Source of the DNA: Agrobacterium rosae
Lineage (GTDB): Bacteria > Pseudomonadota > Alphaproteobacteria > Rhizobiales > Rhizobiaceae
DNA length: 64,000 nucleotides
Direction of reading: 5' to 3'
Assembly (NCBI RefSeq): GCF_002915175.1
Contig: NZ_NXEJ01000003.1
Coordinates: forward strand, 62,001-126,000
Part shown: positions 17,219 to 25,056 of the stretch, in pieces
Layout: each line of letters begins with the position of its first letter
Position numbering within the stretch: the first letter of the stretch is position 1
Made by a program: the position numbers and the translations under genes
The notes under the pieces: model-generated
The model's database searches: none
The model's input: only the letters and a program-made list of their open reading frames with translations
What the model was told of the DNA's origin: nothing

Positions 17219-18184
17219 TCACGCGGCGCGCAGACGCGGGTCGATCACCGCATAGGCGATATCGACGAAGGTATTCAGCGTTACGAAGATGAAGGACACG
17301 ATGCACAGATAGGCCGCCATGACGGGGATATCCACGAAGGTGACGGCCTGCATGAACAGCATTCCCATGCCTGGCCACTGGAAAACCGTTTCAGTGACGA
17401 GGGCAAACGCAATCAGGTTGCCCACCTGCATGGCGGTCAAGGTAACGACGGGCATCAGACAGTTCTTGAGTGCATGACGAAACCACAGGGCGCGCCGTCT
17501 TACGCCACGTGCACGGGCAAATTTGATGAAATCCGCCCGCAACGTTTCCAGCATTTCCGCGCGAACCAGCCTCATGACAAGGGTGATCTGAAAAAGGGAC
17601 AGCGACAGGGACGGTAGGATGACAGCGGCGCGGCCTGAAGGTGTCAGCAGCCCTGTGGACCACCAGCCGATCCGCACCACATCGCCTCGCCCATAACCCG
17701 GCAACCAGCCGAGCGTAACGGAAAATATCAGGATCAGGAGAATGCCCACCAGAAAACTCGGCAGGGATACACCGATGATCGAGCTGAACTGAAGGCTTTC
17801 CGCCCACCATTTTCCTCGGCCAATGGCCGTGAAAACACCCAGCGGTATGCCGATGGCCAGCGAGAGAATGGTGGCGATGATGACCAGTTCGAAAGTGGCT
17901 GGAAATCGTTCGGCAATAAGACCCAGCACGGACTGCTGATTGCGCCAAGACAGGCCGAATTCCCCCTGCGCGGCATTGGCGACAAAGCGCACATATTGCA
18001 CGAGGAAGCCGTCGTTCAGGCCGAGGCGTCCGCGCAATTCGTCGCGATCAACCTGGGTCGCGCTTTCATTGACCATCATCTCGACGGGATCTCCCAGAAA
18101 ACGGAAGATAAGAAAGGCAAAGAAAGCGACCGTCAGCATCACGAGAACGGCGTTGCCGATCCGCTTGATGAGGAAAGCGAGCAT
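17219..18184 (-). CDS. peptide/opine-type ABC importer permease (DppB-like)
   Basis: A 321-residue permease opening with the family N-terminus MLAFLIKRIGNAVLVMLTVA and FRFLGDPVEMMV. It has the DppB extra periplasmic segment before the core and the EAA motif DFIKFARARGVRRRALWFRH. Six membrane helices are expected. It forms the channel together with the DppC-like permease. It follows the binding-protein gene after a 70-bp gap that holds a strong hairpin, so permease expression is probably lower than that of the binding protein. Confidence 0.95.
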   Translation of the reverse strand: MLAFLIKRIGNAVLVMLTVAFFAFLIFRFLGDPVEMMVNESATQVDRDELRGRLGLNDGFLVQYVRFVANAAQGEFGLSWRNQQSVLGLIAERFPATFELVIIATILSLAIGIPLGVFTAIGRGKWWAESLQFSSIIGVSLPSFLVGILLILIFSVTLGWLPGYGRGDVVRIGWWSTGLLTPSGRAAVILPSLSLSLFQITLVMRLVRAEMLETLRADFIKFARARGVRRRALWFRHALKNCLMPVVTLTAMQVGNLIAFALVTETVFQWPGMGMLFMQAVTFVDIPVMAAYLCIVSFIFVTLNTFVDIAYAVIDPRLRAA

Positions 18185-18223
18185 GGTGAAGTGTCCTTGA
18201 TCTGGCCCACATGAAGGAACGGT

Positions 18224-18248
18224 CCCCCGCCAAAAATCTTGGCGGGGG
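18224..18248 (-). terminator. intra-operon hairpin after the binding-protein gene
   Basis: CCCCCGCCAA (18224-18233) and TTGGCGGGGG (18239-18248) form a perfect 10-bp GC-rich stem with a 5-base loop. It begins six bases after the binding-protein stop on the minus strand, with no T-run. Such hairpins typically stabilise the upstream mRNA or attenuate transcription. Confidence 0.7.
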
Positions 18249-18254
18249 CTCGGA

Positions 18255-19811
18255 TTACATCTTCACCAGCCACAAACGTGGGAGGTTATCCGAAAACAGC
18301 GGGAAATCGGCAATCTTGGCGCTTGTGGCCCAGGCCAGCGGCTGCTGGTGGAGCGGGATCATCAGCGCGTGATCCTTGGCGATCTTCAGCGATTGTGCTT
18401 CCAGTGCAAGGCGCTTGGTCGTGTCGAGCTCAACCGCCGATGCTTCCGTCACCTTGTCGAATTCCTTGTCAGACCAGCCACCCCAGTTGAAAATTCCGAA
18501 TGAACCTTCCTTAGTGTGGAGAACCTGCGACGTCAGGCTGTATGCATCCAGCATGGGCAGAGTGGCCCAGCCGAGGGTGTAGACATCAACCTTTCCGGCA
18601 GACCGCTTTGGTGTCTGGACGGCCCGAGGGCCTTGGTCGAGTTTCGGCTTGAGGCCAACACGTGACCACATGGACGCAACGGCCTGGCACATCTGCTCTT
18701 CATTGACCAAGGTGTCTGCACAGTTGAATTCGAACTCGAAACCTTCAGCGCCAGCCTCCTTGAGAAGTGCTTTTGCCTTTTCCGGATCGGCCTTGATCGG
18801 CTGGTCCAGTGCCGCATCATATCCCGGTATCTGTGGTGCGACGAGGGCACCGGCATTGCGGGACTTGCCGCGCATCACGCGTTTCTGAATAAGATCGAGA
18901 TCGATGGCGAGCTGCATGGCCTGGCGAACGCGCAGATCCTTCATCGGGTTGGGTGCACCCGACAGCAACTGGTCACGCTGGCTGAAACCGATCATGACGG
19001 TGCGAAGATCGGTCCCTTCGAGAAGCTTGACCTGCCCGGAGGCAGCTTCGAGCCGCGGCAAATCCTGCACCGGTGCCTGATCCGTAAAGTCGATATCGCC
19101 GGACAAAAGTGCTGCGACGCGGGTTGCGCTTGAGGCAATCGGCGTGAGCTCGATGCGGTCGATATTGTGCTGAGGCTTGTCCCACCAGCCGTCATATTTC
19201 ACGAATACGGTTTTTGCATCCGGCTGGCGGCTTTCCACTTTGAAGGGGCCGGTGCCGTTTTCATTGTAGGTGGCGTAACCCTCAGTGCCGGAGCCGACAT
19301 CGGTCGGTGCTTCCGCATTGTTGTCCTTCAGCCAACCCGCATCGAAGATATAGATTGTCGTCAGGTCGTTCAGCAGCAGCGGGTAATTGGCAGAGACATC
19401 GATTTCGATGGTGTGGGCATCGATGACGCGCGAGCCCTTATAGGCAGGAATGTTGCCAAGCAGCGGTGACTTCGGGTTGGTCGCACGCACAAGCGATGCC
19501 TGAACATCGTCTGCCGTGAAATCAGCTCCATTGTGGAATTTCACGCCCTCGCGGAGTTTGAAGCGCCATGTGGTAGGCGAGACGATTTCATATGAGACCG
19601 CAAGTGCAGGCTCGAGCTTCAGGTTTCGATCATACCGCATCAAGCCTTCATAGGCGTGATTGAGCACACCGAGCGCAAAACTGTCGCCGTAGGAATATGG
19701 GTCAAGCGAACTGATGTCGCGGGAAGCGCCCCATTTCAAAGTTGTCGCGGACGCGGGCATAGCGAGTGTCAGCAGTGCTGCGCCTGCCATCAAAATTCTG
19801 GATAATTGCAT
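18255..19811 (-). CDS. ABC importer substrate-binding protein, family 5 (DppA/OppA type)
   Basis: A 518-residue periplasmic protein with a signal peptide (MQLSRILMAGAALLTLAMPA, cleavage near residue 22). The mature part opens TTLKWGASRDISSLDPYSYG, then LNHAYEGLMRYDRNLKLEPA and TWRFKLREGVKFHNGADFTA, the SBP_bac_5 signature region. It captures the substrate of the importer encoded downstream (permeases, ATPases) and is the first gene of the operon. The ATG at 19811 follows GAGGGGA; the longer frame adds 13 residues before the signal peptide. Ligand identity is unknown; neighbouring amidohydrolases suggest an amide or cyclic nitrogen compound rather than a plain peptide. Confidence 0.95.
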   Translation of the reverse strand: MQLSRILMAGAALLTLAMPASATTLKWGASRDISSLDPYSYGDSFALGVLNHAYEGLMRYDRNLKLEPALAVSYEIVSPTTWRFKLREGVKFHNGADFTADDVQASLVRATNPKSPLLGNIPAYKGSRVIDAHTIEIDVSANYPLLLNDLTTIYIFDAGWLKDNNAEAPTDVGSGTEGYATYNENGTGPFKVESRQPDAKTVFVKYDGWWDKPQHNIDRIELTPIASSATRVAALLSGDIDFTDQAPVQDLPRLEAASGQVKLLEGTDLRTVMIGFSQRDQLLSGAPNPMKDLRVRQAMQLAIDLDLIQKRVMRGKSRNAGALVAPQIPGYDAALDQPIKADPEKAKALLKEAGAEGFEFEFNCADTLVNEEQMCQAVASMWSRVGLKPKLDQGPRAVQTPKRSAGKVDVYTLGWATLPMLDAYSLTSQVLHTKEGSFGIFNWGGWSDKEFDKVTEASAVELDTTKRLALEAQSLKIAKDHALMIPLHQQPLAWATSAKIADFPLFSDNLPRLWLVKM

Positions 19812-19964
19812 TTGTAGATCCCCTCGGATTGCATTCAATTTATCCGACATTTGGTCGCTAAATTGGAGTGAGTGCTGTTGAAACCCGCTGTTGCAAACGG
19901 CTTTTTCGCTCTTTTTCGCAAACTGTGGCTGAGGCTAATTCAGTATGAATACAAACGCAATAAG

Positions 19965-20001
19965 AAATTGCATGCAATTTAAAGGGATAGATTTTGTACA
20001 A
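19965..20001. promoter_or_regulatory. palindromes in the SBP-GntR divergent gap, candidate GntR operators
   Basis: AAATTGCATGCAATTT (19965-19980) is a perfect 16-bp palindrome, and TTGTACAA (19994-20001) is a second perfect one. A related half, ATTGCATTCAATTT, lies at 19828-19841 near the binding-protein start. FCD-type GntR regulators bind short dyads of this kind in divergent promoters. Confidence 0.6.
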
Positions 20002-20048
20002 TAATTGTGCGAGACATGATCAAAATTGCATCAGACAACGAGCAGCTT

Positions 20049-20738
20049 ATGTCGACAAATCTCAGCAGAAGTGACGCGATCTACGCCTCTCTTCGTCGTG
20101 CGATCCTTGAACAGGCCTTGAAGCCTGGCACGAAGTTGCCGGAGGACTCCATTGGCGATACCTTTAGTGTCAGTCGAACAAGCGCCCGTAACGCCTTGTT
20201 GCGGCTTGCCTCCGATGGCTTGGTGGAGATCAAGCCCAACCGTGGTGCAGCTGTTGCCATGCCGACGCTGGAAGAAGCGGAAGAGGTTTTTGCGCTGAGG
20301 CGGTGCCTTGAGCGAGAGGTCATAGGTCGCCTGTGCAAGCGTATGCCAAGAGACGGTATCGATGCGCTCATCAGTCATGTGCGCGAGGAAGAGCGCGCTC
20401 TACAGGCATCGTCCCCAAGGTCTATCCGGCTTGCAGGCGAGTTCCACATTCTTCTTGCCGAACTGACGGGCTCCAAACTGCTGATTGATTTCATCAGCCA
20501 GATCGTCTCGCGCTCATCGCTCATTCTCGCCCGTTTCGGACGTCCGCATTCTGCCGAATGCGGTATTGATGAGCATGTCCAGTTGATCGAGGCCTTGAAG
20601 AACCTCGATGCCGAGACCGCGATGCGCATTATGGATCATCACCTGCATGCCGTCGAAGACCGGGCCAAGGTGGACGAGAAGGATGATGGGCCAGATATCA
20701 CCGAGATTCTCAGCCGCTATATTTCCGTATCCGATTAG
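20049..20738 (+). CDS. GntR family regulator, FadR/FCD subfamily
   Basis: A 229-residue regulator with an N-terminal winged helix (SDAIYASLRRAILEQALKPG, then IGDTFSVSRTSARNALLRLA) and an all-helical FCD ligand domain carrying His residues typical of metal/carboxylate sensing (GEFHILLAEL, CGIDEHVQLIEAL, MDHHLHAVEDRA). The start is uncertain: the ATG at 20049 gives the usual family length, while ATG 20016 or GTG 20007 would add 11-14 residues. It is divergent from the ABC/amidohydrolase operon and lies 8 bp upstream of the GGT gene, so it probably represses both directions until the substrate or an organic-acid product is present. Confidence 0.92.
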   Translation: MSTNLSRSDAIYASLRRAILEQALKPGTKLPEDSIGDTFSVSRTSARNALLRLASDGLVEIKPNRGAAVAMPTLEEAEEVFALRRCLEREVIGRLCKRMPRDGIDALISHVREEERALQASSPRSIRLAGEFHILLAELTGSKLLIDFISQIVSRSSLILARFGRPHSAECGIDEHVQLIEALKNLDAETAMRIMDHHLHAVEDRAKVDEKDDGPDITEILSRYISVSD

Positions 20739-20746
20739 GAGCACGC

Positions 20747-22312
20747 ATGCGTCAGTCGGAAAAAACGGCGGCCCGGTCCAATAAGGGCATGGTCACAACG
20801 CCGCATCACACGGCGAGCGAGGCTGGTGCGAAGGTCTTGCGGCGTGGAGGCACGGCGATCGAAGCGGTGATTGCCGCCGGTGCAGCGCTCACCGTTCTCT
20901 ATCCGCATTTTTGCGGGTTGGGCGGAGATGCAATCTGGATCGTGGCGGATGGCTCCGGTCGTCGCCAGACGATCATGGGGATCGGGCAGGCGGCCGAACA
21001 TCTGCCCGCGCTTGATGCCATCTCGCAACGCGGCCCGCTATCGGCGCTGACAACAGCGGCACTTGTCGATAGTTGGGGCGAGGCGTTGCGATACTCGTCC
21101 GAGAACTGGCAGGGAACGGAGAGCCTGCCCACGCTGCTCGCGGACGCGATTGAGCTGGCGGCACAGGGTTTTCCGGTCAGCCGATCGCAAAAGCATTGGC
21201 ACGCATTTCGCGCAGCCGAAATTTCCAAATGGCCGGGTTTCGAAAACCATTTCGTGACTGAGGGTATTCAGCGGCAACCGCAACTGGCTTCCGTTCTGGA
21301 GCGGATCGCTCTTTACGGCCACCGGGAATTCTACGAGGGCGAGCTTGCTCAACGCATCGCAAATGCTCTGGAGACGGCGGGTAGTCCTATCCGCCTGGGT
21401 GACTTGCAAAAGACCGCTGCACAGATGGTCGAGCCCATTTCCATGATCTATCGAGGCATCGAACTTCTCGCGCCACCACCACCATCGCAAGGCGTAACGA
21501 CGCTTGGGATTATGGGCGTCCTGTCTCATTTCGACATGGCAAACGTGGACCCGTCATCCGCAGAGTTCTATCATCTCTGCGTCGAGGCGGTGAAGCAGGC
21601 CTTTCTCGACCGTGGGCAAATTGCCGATCCGGATTTTGTGGCCCAACATTGCGCAGAGTTGCTGGATACTCTCAACTTGTCCAGCAAAGCCGCAGAGATA
21701 GACCGAGAAAACGCTCTTGCCTGGCCTTCGCCCTACCAGCACGGTGATACGGTCTACCTCTCCGCAGTCGATAAAGAAGGCCGTTGCGCCAGCGTTCTAC
21801 AGAGCACCTATTATGATTGGGGAAGTGGTGTCTTGCTTGGCGACACAGGCATTGTCTGGCAAAATCGTGGTGCGGCCTTCAGCGCAGATCCGATGAGCCC
21901 GAATGTTCTGGCACCCGGCAAGCGGCCATTTTACACGCTCAATCCCGGCATTGGTTTGCGGGACGGTAAACCGCACCTTCTCTATGGCACGCAAGGTGCC
22001 GATGGGCAGCCGCAGACGCTGACGTTGCTATTAAGCCGCCTCATAGACCACGGCTTCGATCCGTTGTCCGCGCTTTCCGCGCCACGGTTTCTTCTCGGAC
22101 GAACCTTTTCCGACACGCGCGACAATCTGAAGATTGAAGCTTCAGTTGGCGACGAGGTTATCGAGACATTGCATGCCATGGGCCACGAAACCATCGCTAT
22201 TCCTGCCCTGAGCGCGCTGGCCGGGCAGGCGGGGGTAATCCGGTTGAATGGTGACGGCTGGATGGACGGTGCGCATGATCCCCGCAGCGATGGCTGCGCC
22301 ATTGGTATTTGA
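20747..22312 (+). CDS. gamma-glutamyltransferase-family protein, leaderless
   Basis: A 521-residue Ntn-hydrolase of the GGT family. The N-terminal part (MVTTPHHTASEAGAKVLRRG, FCGLGGDAIWIV) and the autocleavage site HGDTVYLSAVD with Thr335 are intact, giving predicted subunits of about 334 and 187 residues. Classical GGTs have a signal peptide and act in the periplasm; this protein begins MRQSEKTAARSNKG with no export signal, so it should be cytoplasmic. Family reactions are hydrolysis or transfer of gamma-glutamyl groups or hydrolysis of related acyl amides. It lies between the GntR gene and an amidohydrolase gene, in the same transcription unit. Confidence 0.9.
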   Translation: MRQSEKTAARSNKGMVTTPHHTASEAGAKVLRRGGTAIEAVIAAGAALTVLYPHFCGLGGDAIWIVADGSGRRQTIMGIGQAAEHLPALDAISQRGPLSALTTAALVDSWGEALRYSSENWQGTESLPTLLADAIELAAQGFPVSRSQKHWHAFRAAEISKWPGFENHFVTEGIQRQPQLASVLERIALYGHREFYEGELAQRIANALETAGSPIRLGDLQKTAAQMVEPISMIYRGIELLAPPPPSQGVTTLGIMGVLSHFDMANVDPSSAEFYHLCVEAVKQAFLDRGQIADPDFVAQHCAELLDTLNLSSKAAEIDRENALAWPSPYQHGDTVYLSAVDKEGRCASVLQSTYYDWGSGVLLGDTGIVWQNRGAAFSADPMSPNVLAPGKRPFYTLNPGIGLRDGKPHLLYGTQGADGQPQTLTLLLSRLIDHGFDPLSALSAPRFLLGRTFSDTRDNLKIEASVGDEVIETLHAMGHETIAIPALSALAGQAGVIRLNGDGWMDGAHDPRSDGCAIGI

Positions 22313-22320
22313 GGCCCGAC

Positions 22321-23571
22321 ATGCTCGCTGATCTCGTTTTTCGAAATGCGCAACTGGCAGATCAGACGGAACCGGTGGATATTGCGGCAAAGGACGGGCG
22401 CATCGTGGCGATTGGCGCAAACATCCGCTGCGATGCCGTGACGGAAGAGGATATTGAGGGCAACTTCGCCTTTCCCGGCTTTGTCGATAGCCATATCCAT
22501 CTCGACAAAGCGTGCATCCTGGAGCGCTGCACGATCTGTGCTGGTACGCTGGAAGAAGCTGTGCGCGAAACTGCAAAAGCCAAGGCCGGATTTTCCGAAG
22601 AAGACGTTTTTGAGCGGGCTTGCGCCATCGTCCGGCAAGCCATTGCCCACGGCACCACGCGCATGCGCACCTTTGTGGAGATCGATCCACGCGCTGGCAT
22701 GCGCTCATTTGCAGCCATAAAGCGCGTTCGTGAGCAATTTTCCTTCGCAATCGACATCCAGATTTGCGCTTTCGCACAGGAGGGGCTGACGCAGGAGCCT
22801 GAAACGGAAGAGATGCTGGACGAGGCTCTACGAACCGGTGCCGATGTGATCGGTGGCTGTCCCTACACCGACCCGCGACCGGAGGAGCATATCAGCCGCA
22901 TCTTTGCGCTGGCCAGAAGGCATGATGTCGATGTGGATTTCCATCTGGATTTCAGCCTCGATCCTGCAAGAACTGATTTGCCGGCCGTTATCGACGCAAC
23001 CCGTGCGAATAGCTACGGCGGGCGAGTGACGATTGGCCATGTAACCAACCTCTCCGCGCTTGATCCGGCAGCACGTTCGATGGTCGCGCGCAAAATCGCC
23101 GCCGCCGGGATTGCCGTGACGGTTTTGCCCGCGACAGATTTGTTTCTGATGGGGCGCGATCAGCAGTTCAACATCCCGCGCGGTGTTACACCGGCACATC
23201 TTTTGCTGAAAGAGGGAGTGCAGGCTGCAATCGCGACCAACAATGTTCTGAACCCCTTTACCCCATTCGGAGATGCCTCACTGGGACGGATGGCCAATCT
23301 CTATGCCAATGTTATGCAGTTTTCCCGTGATGAAGATATAGACTCGGTTTTTCAGATGGCCAGCGCGCATGCCGCGAAGATTATGAGAGCAGATTATGGA
23401 TTGGCTGTGGGCGCGGTGGCAGACATCGTCGTCCTTGACGCCCCGAACCACCGCAGCGCCATACGATCCGGGGCGCAAACCCTGGCTGGCTGGAAAGCCG
23501 GACGCAAAACATTTGTCCGATCAAGGCCGCAAATATTCGAAGAAATGGCCTCCATACCCGGCATTGACTGA
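22321..23571 (+). CDS. amidohydrolase, cytosine deaminase-like, with Asn at the usual metal Asp
   Basis: A 416-residue amidohydrolase beginning MLADLVFRNAQLADQTEPVD. The first metal motif is GFVDSHIHLDKA (His58, His60), then VDVDFHLDFSLD and VTIGHVTNLSALD. At the position where its paralogues have the catalytic/metal Asp (GSDNIRD, GVDGFRD) this protein has IATNNVLNPF, that is Asn near residue 307. It therefore belongs to a different subgroup from the two CodA-like enzymes of the neighbouring operon. The ATG at 22321 has GAGG five bases upstream, 8 bp after the GGT stop. A hairpin overlaps its stop codon. Confidence 0.88.
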   Translation: MLADLVFRNAQLADQTEPVDIAAKDGRIVAIGANIRCDAVTEEDIEGNFAFPGFVDSHIHLDKACILERCTICAGTLEEAVRETAKAKAGFSEEDVFERACAIVRQAIAHGTTRMRTFVEIDPRAGMRSFAAIKRVREQFSFAIDIQICAFAQEGLTQEPETEEMLDEALRTGADVIGGCPYTDPRPEEHISRIFALARRHDVDVDFHLDFSLDPARTDLPAVIDATRANSYGGRVTIGHVTNLSALDPAARSMVARKIAAAGIAVTVLPATDLFLMGRDQQFNIPRGVTPAHLLLKEGVQAAIATNNVLNPFTPFGDASLGRMANLYANVMQFSRDEDIDSVFQMASAHAAKIMRADYGLAVGAVADIVVLDAPNHRSAIRSGAQTLAGWKAGRKTFVRSRPQIFEEMASIPGID

Positions 23572-23579
23572 ATGCCGGG
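23557..23579 (+). terminator. hairpin terminator overlapping the amidohydrolase stop codon
   Basis: CCCGGCATT (23557-23565) and AATGCCGGG (23571-23579) form a perfect 9-bp stem with a GACTG loop. Some T-rich sequence follows (GTTTTGTTTG from 23588). It lies between convergent genes, so it probably ends the GntR-GGT-amidohydrolase transcript. Confidence 0.65.
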
Positions 23580-23602
23580 CAATCAGATGTTTTGTTTGAT
23601 GC

Positions 23603-25030
23603 TCAGCTCAATGCCTCAGAACGCTGCTTGGTGAGCGATGACCGTTCGCGCGGCAGATAGCTTCCATGTGGGGACGGCGCGGCGAAATGTCCGTCCTGCA
23701 CGATGTTCTTGCCGCGTAATAACAGGCGCACCGGCCAGCCCCTGATATCCAGCCCCTCGTAAGGCGTATAATCCGCGCCATGGTGCAGCATCTCGTTGGT
23801 GAGGGTGACGCGCTTGTTCGGGTCCCACAAGGCGATGTCGGCATCCGCGCCAACGGCAATCGTGCCCTTGCGCGGGTAGAGGCCGTAAAGCTTGGCGTGA
23901 TTGGTGGAAGTAACGGCGACGAACTGGTTGATGTCGATCCGGCCCTTCATCACACCTTCCGAAAACAGGATGGGCAGGCGGGTGGCGACGCCGGGGATGC
24001 CGTTGGGAATCCAGCGGAAATGCCGTTTGCCTTTCTCGTTCAGTTTTCCCTCTGCGTCATCGAAGCGGAATGGGCAATGGTCGGATGAAAACAGGTCGAA
24101 CACGCCCTGTTCCAGCCCTTCCCAGCAGGCATCCTGGCTCGCCTTGTCACGCGGTGGCGGGGAGCAGACATATTTGGCACCTTCCATCTCGCTCTGGTCA
24201 AGATCGTCTGCGGTCAGCATCAGATATTGCGGGCAGGTTTCACCGACGATTTTCTGGCCGCGCTGACGTGCCCGGCGGATTTCTTCCATCGCCTCACGGT
24301 TGGAGACGTGAACGATGACGATGGGGACATCGACGATTTCCGCAAGCGAGAGCGCCCGGTGCGTTGCCTCGCGCTCGGCGGCAATCGGTCGTGTCGTTGC
24401 GTGATATTTCGGTTCGAATTTGCCGTCCTCCTCATGGCGACCGATGAGGTAGCGAATGGCATCCTCGTTCTCGCAATGAACCATCACGAGAGCGCCGGTG
24501 CGGCGTGCCGTATCCAGCGTGGCGAGGATTTCATCGTCGCGAAGCCGCAAGCCTTCATAGGTCATGAAGACCTTCAGTGAGGTGTAGCCATCCTCCACCA
24601 GCGCCGGAAGCTCCTGCCCCAGAACTTCGGCAGTCGGGTCGGTGATGACGAGATGGAAGGACACATCCACATGGCATTTGCCTTGCGCCTTGGCGTGATA
24701 GACCTTCAACGCCTCGCGCAGGGACTGCCCCTTCTCCTGCATGCAGAAGGCCAGAACCGTGCTGTTGCCGCCGATGGCAGCCGAGCGGGTGCCGCTGTCA
24801 AAATCATCGGCCATGACGATGCCATCGCCGGAGGGCTGGTCGAGATGGACGTGGCTGTCGATGCCGCCGGGCAGAACGAAAAGGCCGGTGGCATCGATGA
24901 TCTCGTCTGCGTCGGTCAGTTCAGCGGCAAGTGCGACGATACGACCATCCTTGATGCCGACATCGCTGACGAAAGTGTCGCTTGCCGTCACCACGGTTCC
25001 GTGTCTGATCACCGTATCGAAACGCATCAT
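23603..25030 (-). CDS. hydA: dihydropyrimidinase / hydantoinase
   Basis: A 475-residue cyclic amidohydrolase with GGIDSHVHLDQP (His60, His62), the carboxylated lysine in DGYTSLKVFMTYEGL (Lys153), MVHCENEDAI, IVIVHVSNREAM and the Asp in DLFSSDHCPFRF. These are all the binuclear metal ligands of the D-hydantoinase/dihydropyrimidinase family. The reaction is reversible ring opening of dihydropyrimidines or 5-substituted hydantoins to N-carbamoyl amino acids. No carbamoylase gene is nearby; instead a class V PLP enzyme gene follows upstream in the same operon with an amino-acid importer. Two tandem ATGs (25030, 25027) follow an AAGGACAGGGA ribosome site. Confidence 0.93.
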   Translation of the reverse strand: MMRFDTVIRHGTVVTASDTFVSDVGIKDGRIVALAAELTDADEIIDATGLFVLPGGIDSHVHLDQPSGDGIVMADDFDSGTRSAAIGGNSTVLAFCMQEKGQSLREALKVYHAKAQGKCHVDVSFHLVITDPTAEVLGQELPALVEDGYTSLKVFMTYEGLRLRDDEILATLDTARRTGALVMVHCENEDAIRYLIGRHEEDGKFEPKYHATTRPIAAEREATHRALSLAEIVDVPIVIVHVSNREAMEEIRRARQRGQKIVGETCPQYLMLTADDLDQSEMEGAKYVCSPPPRDKASQDACWEGLEQGVFDLFSSDHCPFRFDDAEGKLNEKGKRHFRWIPNGIPGVATRLPILFSEGVMKGRIDINQFVAVTSTNHAKLYGLYPRKGTIAVGADADIALWDPNKRVTLTNEMLHHGADYTPYEGLDIRGWPVRLLLRGKNIVQDGHFAAPSPHGSYLPRERSSLTKQRSEALS

Positions 25031-25056
25031 TCCCTGTCCTTCCTGTCGTTCACAGC

